This document shows, piece after piece, positions 49,301 through 58,739 of a stretch of DNA of 64,000 nt. Origin of the DNA: Manis javanica (taxonomy: Eukaryota; Chordata; Mammalia; Pholidota; Manidae); NCBI RefSeq assembly GCF_040802235.1, contig NC_133170.1, forward strand, positions 50,787,501 to 50,851,500, given 5' to 3'. The notes under the pieces were generated by a model that did no database searches, was not told the DNA's origin, and saw nothing but the letters and a program-made list of their open reading frames with translations. The translations under genes and the position numbers were made by a program. Positions within the stretch are counted from its first letter, which is position 1. Every line of letters starts with the position of its first letter.

Positions 49301-50675
49301 ACCCTCCGATGCCGGCGTTCGGGTCCTCACACCTGTAACCCGGAGGCACCCCACGGAGCCCCTGGCGCCTAAAACTGCGGGAGCCCATCCTCTGCCCTCA
49401 GGGCGCCAACCCTTGAGCCTTCCCCCATCCGCGGCTCCTCGCTGGCAAGCAGGTACCAGCGTACGACAAGCGGGCGGATCTAGTAAATACGTCTTTGCGG
49501 ACAAACCCCAATCTCCCTTTTCGTCTCCTCCAGGTCTGTCCAGGTGAGGGTGAAGGGAGGGGACGTGGGAAGCCGCCTAGCATTAGCACTTTGCCCAAAC
49601 CGTCCGTGCGCGGACTGGGAGGGACTCCAGCTCAGAGATACGGGTCTACACTTGGCTGCGCGCGGAAAAACACTCTCCATGCAAAGCGCGGAAACAGGGG
49701 GCAAACAGCTTGTTCACCCAGTCTTCCCCAGGACCACACATGCACTTTTCACCCCGCGCCCCGTGACACCCCCGCCCCGCGCTGCGCTCACCTGCCCTGT
49801 TTCGTAATGATCATCTCGGTTTGGTGGCGGTGGAATTTGAGCCACAGAGGACGGTTGCACAAGTAGACGTGGGCACGGAAGCCGGAACCAGGAACCCCCA
49901 AGCCCCCCAGTCCTCCGCAAGAGCCCGCGGCTGCTGCCCCAGGGTACGGCCCATAGAGCGGAGCCCCCTGGCTGTACTGATAGGCGCCTGGGCCGCCTCC
50001 CCCACCGCCGCTGCCGCCTGCACCACTGCTCGCCCCAGCTCCCGGGCCGAACTGCGCCCTCCCGGGTGGGCACACAGCCGCGGGGAAGCCGCCGGGGGGC
50101 AGCATGGAGCCGTAGGGGTAGCGTGCTCCATTGGGAGCCGGGTACACAGATCCGTGGGGCGCCGCGGCCGCCGACTGGTACGGGAAGAGCGAGCACGGTG
50201 CGGCCAGCTCGGAGCCCTGAGGCCCCGGGGACTGGAGATAGTAGCGCTCCGAGCTCAGGCTGTCCATGGAGTAGCGCGCCGTGGCGGCGGCGGCGGCGGC
50301 GGCGGCGGCCGCTGCCGCAGCAGCGGCGGAGGGCAGCTCCTCCTCCCCGCAGGGGGAGCCCTTGCGGCCGTCCGGGGGCCCTTGCTTGGCCACCGCCGCA
50401 GCGCTGGGAAAGGCGTCCCCGGCGTCGGCGTCACTGAGCATGGCCGTGGGGCCCCCCGCGCTGGAGGCCGCGGGTTCTCCGCTGCCTGCCTCGCACGAGA
50501 GACTGCCTGAGAACTTCTTGGGCGCTTTGTCTAAGTCCAGCCTCTGAGGCGAGGGGGCCGCCCCGGGGACGTGGCCGGCGCTCCCACCGCCGCCGCCTCG
50601 CGCACTCTCCAGCGGGTAGAAGTGTGCGCCTGGCAGGTTCACTGAGCTCACCAGGAGCTGCTCGCCTAACTGCAT
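45586..50675 (-). CDS. EOMES: EOMES (TBR2) T-box transcription factor, six coding exons
   Basis: Spliced CDS: 50675-49792, 48749-48595, 47953-47832, 47388-47230, 47146-47085, 46324-45586. Total 2,121 nt, 706 residues plus stop; every junction has GT/AG sites and keeps frame. Residues 1-268 are a low-complexity N-terminus (Gly-rich runs, 15-Ala tract at 117-131). The DNA-binding T-box runs from about 269 to 458, from the [16 protein letters not shown] block to [14 protein letters not shown]. The C-terminal region (461-706) is the transactivation part and carries a basic KRRR patch at 661-664. By homology it is a nuclear factor binding TCACACCT-type sites, acting in mesendoderm, trophoblast, cortical intermediate progenitors and CD8/NK cells. 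The 705/686-residue human isoforms are about this length. The start is the first ATG after the predicted TSS. No frameshift or missing T-box segment is visible. Assignment over TBR1 or TBX21 rests on the [12 protein letters not shown]-terminus and the YYAFYTTP C-terminus. Confidence 0.97.
46325..47084 (-). other. EOMES: EOMES intron 5
   Basis: 760 nt, GTAAGTG to TTGTAG. No repeats or further exon recognised. Confidence 0.9.
47085..47146 (-). CDS. EOMES: EOMES coding exon 5
   Basis: 62 nt. The acceptor CTCTCTAG precedes ATAACTC; the donor is GTAAGTG. Encodes residues 441-460 ([20 protein letters not shown]) and two bases of Ser461. This is the C-terminal DNA-binding helix of the T-box, whose FAKGFR motif is near-invariant. 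It is too short to stand out as an ORF and was found by extending from the flanking exons. Confidence 0.95.
47230..47388 (-). CDS. EOMES: EOMES coding exon 4
   Basis: 159 nt. The acceptor TTTCCAG precedes ATGATAG; the donor is GTGAGTG. Encodes residues 388-440: [19 protein letters not shown], then [16 protein letters not shown], the T-box strand region near the C-terminal DNA-contacting helix. Phase 0 at both ends. Confidence 0.96.
47389..47831 (-). other. EOMES: EOMES intron 3
   Basis: 443 nt, GTAGTG to TTTCCAG. Nothing else recognised. Intron 4 (47147-47229) is only 83 nt. Confidence 0.9.
47832..47953 (-). CDS. EOMES: EOMES coding exon 3
   Basis: 122 nt. The acceptor CTCTTAG precedes GCAACAAAATG; the donor is GTAGTG. 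Encodes residues 347-387, including [14 protein letters not shown] and [14 protein letters not shown], a T-box segment involved in DNA contact and dimer contacts in the family. Ends on a codon boundary. Confidence 0.96.
47954..48594 (-). other. EOMES: EOMES intron 2
   Basis: 641 nt, GTGAGG to CTTAG. A G-rich run on the plus strand at 48365-48395. Confidence 0.9.
48595..48749 (-). CDS. EOMES: EOMES coding exon 2
   Basis: 155 nt. The acceptor TTGCACAG precedes GCGCATG; the donor is GTGAGG. Encodes residues 295-347: [14 protein letters not shown], then the [21 protein letters not shown] segment, part of the conserved T-box core. The split codon at the start restores Arg295 with exon 1, and the split Gly at the end joins exon 3. 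Confidence 0.96.
48750..49791 (-). other. EOMES: EOMES intron 1
   Basis: 1,042 nt, GTGAGC to GCACAG. Its 5' half is part of the CpG island and holds the T-box half-site at 49327-49334. Confidence 0.9.
49327..49334 (+). promoter_or_regulatory. T-box half-site TCACACCT in EOMES intron 1
   Basis: Exact match to the T-box half-site (AGGTGTGA on the gene strand), about 460 nt after exon 1. It would allow autoregulation, but a single 8-mer is weak evidence. Confidence 0.35.
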
Positions 50676-50900
50676 GCTTTGCAGAGCGCAGACGGCAGCT
50701 GGTGGCTTCCTCTCCTCCCGCGGCCTGATTATAAAGGCAGGATGGGGGAGCCAGCGCCCTCTTCCGAGGGGAAGGTAACTTCCCCTTCCTCCCGTGCCGG
50801 GGCTACCCACCTGGCCACACGCGGGTGGCTAAGGTGCGCACCCAAGCTCCCTGAACCCAGCGTCCTTCCTGCAAGAAGAGCGCTGTGAGCTGAAGGCAGG
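49430..50900. other. CpG island over EOMES exon 1 and 5' UTR
   Basis: Dense CpG and GC over exon 1, the start of intron 1 and the proximal 5' UTR. Edges are approximate. Confidence 0.75.
49792..50675 (-). CDS. EOMES: EOMES coding exon 1
   Basis: Codons 1-294 plus two bases of codon 295. ATG at 50675-50673 with A at -3. The exon encodes the N-terminal region and the first strand block of the T-box ([16 protein letters not shown], then TEMIITKQG). It ends AG before the donor GTGAGC. It is very GC-rich and holds the polyalanine tract (residues 117-131) and Gly/Ser-rich runs. The open frame also continues upstream of the ATG, but only to a GTG. Confidence 0.96.
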
Positions 50901-51084
50901 AGGTGGAAACTGACCAAGAAGAATTCTCCCTGTCCTTTCCGGTCCTTGTGTCTCTGGACCCCCACCCTCCTTCCACACTCACACCCAGGAAGAGGAGGAC
51001 TTAGATCTCAGTCCGAATCCACCCACCAGCGCCAGCCTTTCTGTCCTCGACTGCCAAACTATCGGTCAAGTTGACCACTTGAAA
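50676..51084 (-). other. EOMES: EOMES 5' UTR (predicted), free of upstream ATG
   Basis: The stretch from the TSS predicted about 30 nt after the TATA box to the start codon. Reading the minus strand I find no ATG in these roughly 409 nt, so the family start codon is the first one scanned. GC-rich near the coding start, moderate further out. The TSS position is an inference from TATA spacing. Confidence 0.55.
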
Positions 51085-51107
51085 ACTTGCAGGCTGTCAT
51101 TGACAGC

Positions 51108-51115
51108 TTTATATA
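51108..51115 (-). promoter_or_regulatory. TATA box of EOMES promoter
   Basis: TATATAAA on the minus strand. Normal spacing would place the TSS near 51080-51086. A CT/GC box (51124-51133) and a CCAAT box (51165-51170) lie upstream in the usual order. Confidence 0.75.
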
Positions 51116-51123
51116 TGTGCGGC

Positions 51124-51133
51124 CAGGGAGGGG
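51124..51133 (-). promoter_or_regulatory. CT/GC box (SP/KLF type)
   Basis: CCCCTCCCTG on the minus strand, between the CCAAT box and the TATA box. A typical SP1/KLF-type proximal element. Confidence 0.45.
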
Positions 51134-51164
51134 CTTCGCGGCCCTGCAGGTCCTGGACCTTCCT

Positions 51165-51170
51165 ATTGGC
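51165..51170 (-). promoter_or_regulatory. CCAAT box of EOMES promoter
   Basis: GCCAAT on the minus strand, about 50 bp upstream of the TATA box and about 80 bp upstream of the predicted TSS, the usual NF-Y position. Confidence 0.65.
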
Positions 51171-51185
51171 TGATGGAGGTGACAC

Positions 51186-51196
51186 TAATTCAATTA
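51186..51196. promoter_or_regulatory. Paired-homeodomain P3 dimer site near EOMES promoter
   Basis: TAAT TCA ATTA, an inverted repeat with 3-bp spacing (P3 type). It lies inside a longer palindrome CTAATTCAATTAG at 51185-51197, with another TAATT about 15 bp on. About 100 bp upstream of the predicted TSS. The binding factor is unknown. Confidence 0.4.
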
Positions 51197-51220
51197 GGCA
51201 TTTACTAATTGGATCAAGTC

Positions 51221-52159
51221 GCCTGCGACTTTCTTTTCCTTTAGTCTGATTTTTTTTTTTATTCCTTCCTGCTGTGAGAATCACTCCTGGGTCTGTATTT
51301 CCCTAGAGTTTGGGAGACAGTATTTGGGGTCTCCATAGCGGAGTCCACCTTGGTCACAGAAGACGCGTCAGCGCTCTGAGCATGGGACCCCGGGGTAGGA
51401 GCAGTTTTTGGAGGCGGGGAGGGGAGAAAGGCTCTGCAAGGCACGGTCCCTGAAGGTGGGGATCCTGAGCGAGGTGGAGAGAGGCTCAGGCGAAGTCTCT
51501 TTCCTCATCAGGGACTGTAACTTCAGGCACACGTTCCTCCCGAAGGGGGAGGACTCCCTGGCCTTCAGCACACAGGAACCACTTTTCTCGGTCCTGCGCT
51601 TTCGGTCCCACGCTTTTACCCCCTGAAAAGGGTCTGTGGAGAGGAATCTTGCGCTAGGCTTTTAGGATCCGAGGACCGCACGAGCACATTGCCCTTCTTG
51701 AGGACCGAAGCCCTCAGTGTATGAATCAGAAGCCCCTACGGGGTGGAATACAGGGCCAACCCTCCAACAAGCCTGCTTTTAGGAGGCAACCACTTGTACT
51801 CCCCACAATTAAAAAACCTCTCCCCTCGGCTTCCCTGAGTCCCGGTCCCCACAGTCTCTCACATCTTCAGTGGGTCCTGACACCGGGAAACAAAGGTCCC
51901 CCAGCCGCTGGCGGTTAAGATTTCCCTGGGCCTCTCCTCTGCGGCGCAACACAGAAGGTAGAATAATTAGTGAAATAATCAGTTTGATATTGCATTAAGC
52001 CCTTTGGCCCCAGCTGCCTATTTCTTCCCTGCGTTTCCGCAGACAGTAGTCAAGAGTGCTGCCGTCATATTTTATTGTTTGTTATTACAGAAAAGGGGGC
52101 ACGTTTCGTTGCGGATAAGGAGAAGCCTGAATATTCGCTGTTAATAAGCAATTACAGAC
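51221..52159. other. EOMES upstream region, no gene
   Basis: Unique sequence. 51950-52160 is AT-rich with several TAAT/ATTA cores and looks like a conserved element, but conservation cannot be checked here. Confidence 0.4.
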
Positions 52160-52580
52160 GAAGCTTGTAATCTCTCCGGGAGCGCATTTTCCGGCTGAGA
52201 TGTTGGGACTCTGCTTCCCCAACCGAACGCGATCACACGGGAAACTCTTCGCCCCCAGCAGATGAGGCGGCCGCGGGATTTGTGGCGCACACGCCGATGC
52301 ACAGCCGGCTCGAAGCTTTCCAACCTAGGTTCAAAACACAGCAGCACGCACACCCGCGCATCTGGCTTAGAGAGCGAGGCGGTCCTTAATGCCCTCAGAA
52401 GCTACAGGGCGTTGCCAGTTTTTCGCGGTGGTGGAAACCGGGAGCGCGTGGAGGTCTTCAGGGTCAAGGCTCAGCCGGAGGGCAGGCAGCTAATTAAGCC
52501 AGAGGGCCTGCCGGGGGCCGCTGAGGTCCCGGGCGGAGCAGACCTCTGCAAAGCCGTCTCAGAGCGCGCTCAGCCCAGGG
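52160..52580. other. CpG-rich block upstream of EOMES
   Basis: A CpG cluster about 1.1-1.5 kb upstream of the predicted TSS, next to an AT-rich stretch (51950-52160) with homeodomain-like TAAT/ATTA cores. No exon recognised. Confidence 0.5.
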
Positions 52581-55500
52581 CCCCTGGCATTTAACTCCAC
52601 TAGTTTGGTTCAGGGATGGCACGGCTCTCTGTTCTAGTCACCGCAGCGTCCACTCCCACCTCCCGGCTTGTGTTTTATTTTGACCCAGGGAAGTCTTGCA
52701 GAATTCAATTTTTCAAGTACTTTGTGCTTTTTGATGACTTCGTGATTTGCAAAGTGGAGATCCCGTGAGGGGGAGGCGAGAGCAAGGAAAGTAAGGGACG
52801 GCGCTTCTTGGACAGCTTGGAGACTCATTCCCGAGCTAAGGGATCCTGGTTACGACTAGTGGGGTCCTCCAGATTAGCCTTGACCTGATTGCAGGATATT
52901 TGAGGACAAAGTAGGGATGAGACCCAATCTCACATTATTTGGGGATAGGGTGGCTGGGGTAGATGGCAAATTTGCGGGTTTTCATAGCAAGAACGCGGGT
53001 CTGGGTGTCCCTTCATAAAGCTTTCGGGGCGGCCAGGGAAGCGCTTTGCCTGGCAAAGTGCCATCGCAGGCAACAGGCATCGTTCCGACCCACTCTGGCG
53101 CAAATAACGAGGGCCAGCTGTCCCCCGCTCCACATCAGAGAGGGCTGATTTTATGCCAGCCCCAGAGCAAGCTCTTGAAAACGCGTGGTTTCATTCTGAG
53201 AGCAACTAATTATTAAATATATGCGTGGTATGTGTAATCAGGATTAGTGTTGATTCTTGGGGCAGGGAATTGGAGTTAACATCTCCCCACCAACCCAATA
53301 TATCTATTATTCTACCCAAACTTCAACACATTTTAAAGACAGAGAAACAAAGAGAGATTCCAAGAGAATCCAAATTCAGGCTCCACAAAACTGTTCTGGG
53401 ACCTAGACATTTTGGGACATGGAAAACACTAGATAACTTGTATTACATTTATAAATATATATACATATATATTACAAATTCCTTTTTAGAATCTAATGAA
53501 AAGTAGTGTTCAATAAAAGATGATATTTTTTTTCTGACTGCATGAAGAAATCTCATGTAATCGTTCTTCTGTATTAATTAACCAATTACATTATTACTAT
53601 CATCACATATGGAATATAGTGGTTTAAGTGCCTGGAGTTTTAGAAAAGCAAATCTGTGGTGTCCTACTTGGAATGGATTTAACTTTTGCTGGCTCACATG
53701 TACTTATAACCAGGGAAAGAGACATCAACGTTATTTTCACGTGTCCCAGCCGCTCTTTAAAATCCAAGCACTCTTTTCCACAAGTAGGAGCAGAAAAGAA
53801 AGCTACGGCAGTGGCTGCAGTGAACATGTCAGGCAGCACCCTCCTTAGATTGGGTGGGCAAATAACAGCCTTCCAGGCTGTTTGCTGTTTGATTTCAATT
53901 ACACCCCAAGCTTCATGAAATCCAAATGAGACATTTATTGAAAGGTGCCTGGTTTTATATGGCTCAACTGACAGTGGATTGGACTACCTTGAACAAAAAC
54001 ATCAACACTGGGGGGGAAACGTGGAGTCCTTGTGGAGCCCCAGACCAAAATGCCTGCTGGATTAACTCAAATCTTGCGCCTTGCAGCCTGAGATGGAGCA
54101 AGCAGGACCTTTTGAAGGCTGCAGGGAAGTCAAGGCCGAGCCTGTGTGTGAACTCATTAAAGGTGTTATGCTCTATTGTCTTAAGCACTAATAGCAACTT
54201 CATGCCACCCTCTCGTCCTGATCACACAAAGTTATTGCCAACCTGGCCAGGTGACCTCAATCCCTTTCTCCCCCTTAAAGGTAACCACTATCAGCGCACT
54301 CATATAAAAGCAACACTGAGAAGCATTTGACTGTAATAGCACTATTACAGATGAAATACATATACACAGGTATTATAAGTTACAGGGCAGAGTACAGATG
54401 AATGAGATGATATATGGCTTACTCCCCCTCCCTCCCCGTCGCCCTCCACACACAACCAAGGGGGCCCATATAAATGTCCCAATAAATTCTATTATTTTCA
54501 CCCCCCACTAAAAATGTGTTATCAAAACACTGTCCGTGTTATTCAAACACTTTGTAAATTCTGAGCAGACTTACTGCCGGTTCTCCTTTTAACCCTACGA
54601 AAACATTCCAACATTAACCGGTCACCAGCGCTCCGCCTGGACTCTGGGAAAACGTCAATGGGTTTTTTGTGGTGAGTTGGTTCTTTTACTATTTATCTAT
54701 GGCCTTTTCTTTGTTGATGTTACATTTTATTTTACCATCTCAGGTTCACTCTTTGGCCCTTTGTTCTCCAAGGGCCAGATCTACCACCTCCTAGCTGTGC
54801 TTTCTGAAGGGGGAGGGAGCTTTGAGCACGTAAGGTTGTTCATGCTTCACTTTTTTTTTTTTTAAAGAAAATGTCCCAAAAGATAAAACATTTTAGCAAG
54901 GAAAAGTAGTGTTGATTCTGCTGACAGTAGCAAGATACTACCACCAACGCAGTTTCACTTTTATAGGAATTTATGTTTCCTCATGATGATGAAATAAGCT
55001 GATCACTTGTTTGAAAAACAATCACCAGGTCCACAGATGTGTGGGGCAAAGCGTTATATTAAACCCACTGTATTTTTTTTCAAACAAAAATGACCAGTTT
55101 AAAATGTTAGCTATCAATCTTTGTATATTTAGATTGCTAAGTGCAATTGTAGTTCACTGTTAAAATGTGAGCAGGTCAGGGTAATCCTGGAATGAAAGTA
55201 AATCAAAACACCAAAAGTTGCTTGTCACAAAAAATAAATGATCCTTTCTTAAATAGTGAATCAAGAATATTTTTTCTAAAGTATTTTTTTCAATTGCAAA
55301 TGAATTCCTGGATTTAACTGCTATTTTATCATATTTATAGAAGTATACAGATTCACATAAATAACAAGAAAAGCCACATGAGGCAAAGTAAGTAAAGTAA
55401 AAGGCTCTCAAAAGTAAATTATGGGAATGTTCGGCTAATTATTGTTACGTTAAAATAAGAAAGAGTTATACAGGGCTCCACCTGTCTTGCTTACTTTTAC

Positions 55501-56299
55501 ATTTTGAAAGGCCTGGCACTTAGTAGGTCTCACTTGTTAATTGAAAGAAAAAGGTTACTAAATGTGTAAACCCAGAACAGTTAAAATAGCTCAGGGACAG
55601 TGTCAGGTCTCAGGCTGTGTAACCATGAAAACTAAAGTGAAAATGCTTTTTTCTCCTAACAGGAAAAGAAAACACAGTTCTTCCTAAATTAATGGACCTG
55701 GCAATTTAGACTTTTAGGATTTAAAAAGTCTTTTTGCTAGACCTTTTCTAACCCAAAGTTCTTACTTTACTGCATAGCTTTTCTTGTGTATTTCAATGCT
55801 GACATTCTTCCACAGGAAAATAGAAAAGTTCCTGGTGGAATTGCTGTACAGCTGTTAATGAGAGCCACTGCCTCCTAGCCAAGGAGGAATATTATCCTGA
55901 ACATAATCTCTTGCACATCACTAACAGAATTGGCAGCACCTATGGAAATTAATCATTCAACAGTAGGCATCTGTATGATCCAGGTGCAGCAGTATGTCTA
56001 CACAACAGGTGGGCAGAATCCATTCCTGTTGACCAAGGCTTCAATATGACAGCAGCAGCTGGACTCTGCATCCAAGCCCTGTGTGACAAGTGGGGAGAGG
56101 GGAAGTCTGGCTTGGGGAGTTACTCAGCAAAAAGTATTAAGCCTCTAACATAACCAGGGGAGAAAGAGTCGGAGGGAAGGAGGAAGAAGGAAGGACTACA
56201 GGATAGAGCAACCAGAGATCATTCCTTAAACTTCTCTCTTCTCAGACACCTGTGACAGAAGCGGAAGATTGGATGCAGAATTCTGTGTATCTGTGGCTC
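52581..56299. other. EOMES upstream intergenic DNA
   Basis: No gene and no L1 recognised. Contains the K50-type dimer site at 53235, an AT-rich TATA repeat (53450-53480) and a T12 run (54850). Much of it may be conserved non-coding DNA. Confidence 0.4.
53235..53246. promoter_or_regulatory. Inverted K50-homeodomain site upstream of EOMES
   Basis: TAATCAGGATTA: two TAATC half-sites, the form preferred by OTX/GSC/PITX-type (K50) homeodomains, facing each other with a 2-bp spacer. About 2.1 kb upstream of the predicted TSS, in AT-rich sequence with a nearby CTAATTATTAAATAT run. Confidence 0.35.
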
Positions 56300-56420
56300 T
56301 ACCTTTCCCTAACTTTGTGAGTCTGGGCAAGGTCCTTAATCGCTGTCCCCAATTCCCAGTTTTAATAATAGCCTACAGAATGTAAAGCAGTTCGAACAGC
56401 ACCTGGCCCAGAGGCAGGTC
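56300..56420 (-). repeat. MIR SINE fragment
   Basis: TTGTGAGTCTGGGCAAGG, CCCCAATTCCCAG, TAATAATAGCCTAC, AGTTCGAACAGCACCTGG in MIR order. Confidence 0.55.
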
Positions 56421-56639
56421 TAAAGCTTTCCTATTACTCCCCTTCACACTTAACAACCAGCTCACTTTTTAGCCTTTCTCACTATTGGGGGTAAATGAGG
56501 ATGCATCAACCTCAGACTTTCTCCTCCAGAGATTCCCAGTCTGATGGGGGGAGGGAGGCCAGGAGCAAACAGGCCAAAGGCCCTGTGAACAAGAGGTAGG
56601 AAGCCGGAATGAGTCCGTCAAAACCTGAGAGGAGTGTCC

Positions 56640-57130
56640 CCAGTTGGTGTATCAGCCTCTATTTCCCTAGAACCGGGGGACATCTACGGCCTCCCCGCGA
56701 GCGCCGCTGGAGAGGCGCACTTCAAAGGCAGGCGCGCGGGCTCCCGGCCCGGTGCGCCTTCCGCCCCCTCCAGGCCCACATTAGCATTCTGTTTTTCCCA
56801 GGCTTCCCCGCCCTCCTGTCCCCCGCCGGGATTTTGCCGTTCCGGCCTATTACTTGTCAAAGAAAGAAAATAAGGTATTTAGCTCAGGTTTTGTTCTCCG
56901 CCTACTTGGTTAAACGCCCGAGCACGACAGAGTTCAGTGAATAATCGGAAGCCTCCCGCTGGGCGCGCTCTCCAGGACAAGGCACCCCAAACCGGGGGTC
57001 CCCGAAAAGGGCGCCATCCGGATCCACCGTTAGGTGCCTCGCGGCCCAGCGGCGCCACCTGCAGTTGCGAGGACAGAGGCTGAGCAAGACCAGCCCGGCG
57101 GGCTGCTGTCGAGGGAAGTCTGGGGGAGGT
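56640..57130. other. CpG-rich block about 5.5-6 kb upstream of EOMES
   Basis: GC-rich with many CpGs, containing the reverse CTCF-like motif. The FOXH1/TCF site pair lies just beyond it. Could be an enhancer or an unannotated non-coding transcript promoter. Confidence 0.5.
57052..57064 (-). promoter_or_regulatory. CTCF-like motif, reverse orientation
   Basis: GCGCCACCTGCAG on the plus strand is the reverse complement of a CTCF core with one mismatch. It lies on the far side of EOMES and converges with the motif at 40897. Confidence 0.4.
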
Positions 57131-57281
57131 CCCGAGGCCAGGTGTGCCTGGGCTACTGAATCCCTCCTCCCACAGGTGATGGGGGTCCCCAGGAAAGGAG
57201 TTTTCAGGGGAAGCAAAGGGCAGTCGGGCCCATTCCTCCATCCTTTGGGGCTGACTTTTTCACCAATAGAGTTTATCTTCG

Positions 57282-57313
57282 AATCCACAGCCAAAGGAAG
57301 GAAAGGATCAAAG
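57282..57313 (+). promoter_or_regulatory. FOXH1-like and TCF/LEF sites in tandem
   Basis: AATCCACA (57282-57289), matching the FOXH1 core, is followed 16 bp later by GATCAAAG (57306-57313), a full TCF/LEF core. EOMES is a Nodal/Activin and WNT target in mesendoderm, so a block holding both sites 6.2 kb upstream is a plausible enhancer. Not tested. Confidence 0.35.
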
Positions 57314-57374
57314 AAACTGCCGCTGACCATAGGCCACCCTCTCTGCTGTATCTGTAGGATTTTTTTAAATAAGC

Positions 57375-57500
57375 AGCACCTTAAATGTTATTAACATCCC
57401 ATTTTAGAGAAGAGAACAGTGACGCTTGGAGAGGCGGAGGCCGTGGTCCAAAGGCACACTGCTGGAAACCGTAGTCGGCGAATTTGAATCCAGGCGCTCT
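57375..57500 (+). repeat. MIR SINE fragment
   Basis: TATTAACATCCCATTTTAGAG, GAGAACAGTGACGC, GTGGTCCAAAGGCACAC, TTTGAATCCAGGC in MIR order. Confidence 0.6.
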
Positions 57501-57814
57501 GAGCTGCCGGGCCCCCGGGGCAGGGTTAAGGGTGTGTGGAGGGGGCGGCGTGCCGGTCATGGTTTTCTTTGCAGGGGAAGGAGTCAAAGTAGGCGCTGGA
57601 ATGGGGATCCTGTGTGGCTTCGGAGGAGGCGAGTGAACCTTCGGAGGGGCAGCGCTGGGTGCCCATCTGCAACCGCCGAACCTTTAGAAAATCTCAGAGG
57701 AAGCTGGGTCCCGTTACTCCACCTCAAATCCCAACCCTGCGTCGCGGTTGGTCATCCTGCTTGGATAACCAACCTCAGCTAGGGTGGACCCTTCTCCACC
57801 AGAGAGAGCTGGGC

Positions 57815-57960
57815 AAGTCCTTGGCAGGCAATATCCCATTTAACCCTCCGTGCCGCCTCATAGAGGTAGATACTTTTATTATCCCCATTTGACAGAGAAG
57901 AAAACCGAGGCTGGAAGAGGTCAAGTACACTTGGTTGAGGTCACACAAAGTGTGTCACGT
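57815..57960 (+). repeat. MIR SINE fragment
   Basis: TTTAACCCTCCGTGCC, ATTATCCCCATTTGACAGAGAAG, GGTCAAGTACACTTGG, AGGTCACACAAAG in MIR order. Confidence 0.75.
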
Positions 57961-58039
57961 CCGGGCGGATGCAGAAGCTGGAAAGGAGGGGCTCTTTCCC
58001 TGGGACTCGGAAACCTTTAATAGAAAACTGGGGTGGCTC

Positions 58040-58600
58040 GGCTCAAGCTTTTATAGAGGGGCGATTGGCAGAGGGAGGGGCAGCGACGCTATGGCCAGTT
58101 CTTGACCCCGTGCTTTCTCAGTTTCGTCTCCTCCACCCGGTCCCAGGCGCAGGTCGCGGCCATCTTCGCGGAGCGCCCAGCCCCTCTTGCCTCTCCGGCA
58201 GGCGCTTGAAAGCGTCATGTTGCGGCCGCGCAGGGAGGCGAGACTGGCTCTGGGGTGCGTCCCGCCCTGGCGCGCGACGCCGTCCTTACCCAGCCGCGTG
58301 AGCAGCCAGTTCCGCCCCGGGGGTCTTCCTGGGCTCCCGGCGCGCCGCGGGTCTCCAGAGCGGCGCACTAGCGCTCCCGCTCGCAGCCTGGTAGGCGGCC
58401 CGAGCACACCAAACCAAACCAGTTCCAGGCACGGCCAGCAAGAGCCTCTCCCCGCGTGGTTCCGGCTTTCGCCCAGCCGCAGGCGGAAAACTCCAAATGC
58501 CCCCCGGGTCGCACCCGGGTAGTAGAGCGCCTGTTTCCTTTGGTCCCTTTCCCCACAACCACCTCGCTGTCTTGGGCAAAAAGATTCGGGGGAGGTATTT
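58040..58600. other. CpG-rich block about 7 kb upstream of EOMES
   Basis: Dense CpG by eye, ending in an AT-rich stretch at 58740-58860. No repeat or exon recognised. Confidence 0.5.
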
Positions 58601-58739
58601 CCTACGCATTTCCCCTGTCCGCTGTCTTTGCCTTCTCACTCCGCGAGCCTTTCTCTCTGAACGTTAGGTCGGTGTCGAAGGCAATTTGGACTTCTTTGAC
58701 TCCGCCAACCAGAGACGGGTGTATGTGTGTATGGTACAC

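Noticed and set aside
49821-50510. 229-codon plus-strand ORF opposite EOMES exon 1
   Set aside because: A shadow of a very GC-rich coding exon on the other strand; Arg/Ala/Gly-rich with no recognisable domain.
50676-50810. In-frame N-terminal extension of EOMES by 45 codons
   Set aside because: It starts at a GTG, there is no ATG in it, and the family N-terminus starts at MQLGEQ (50675).
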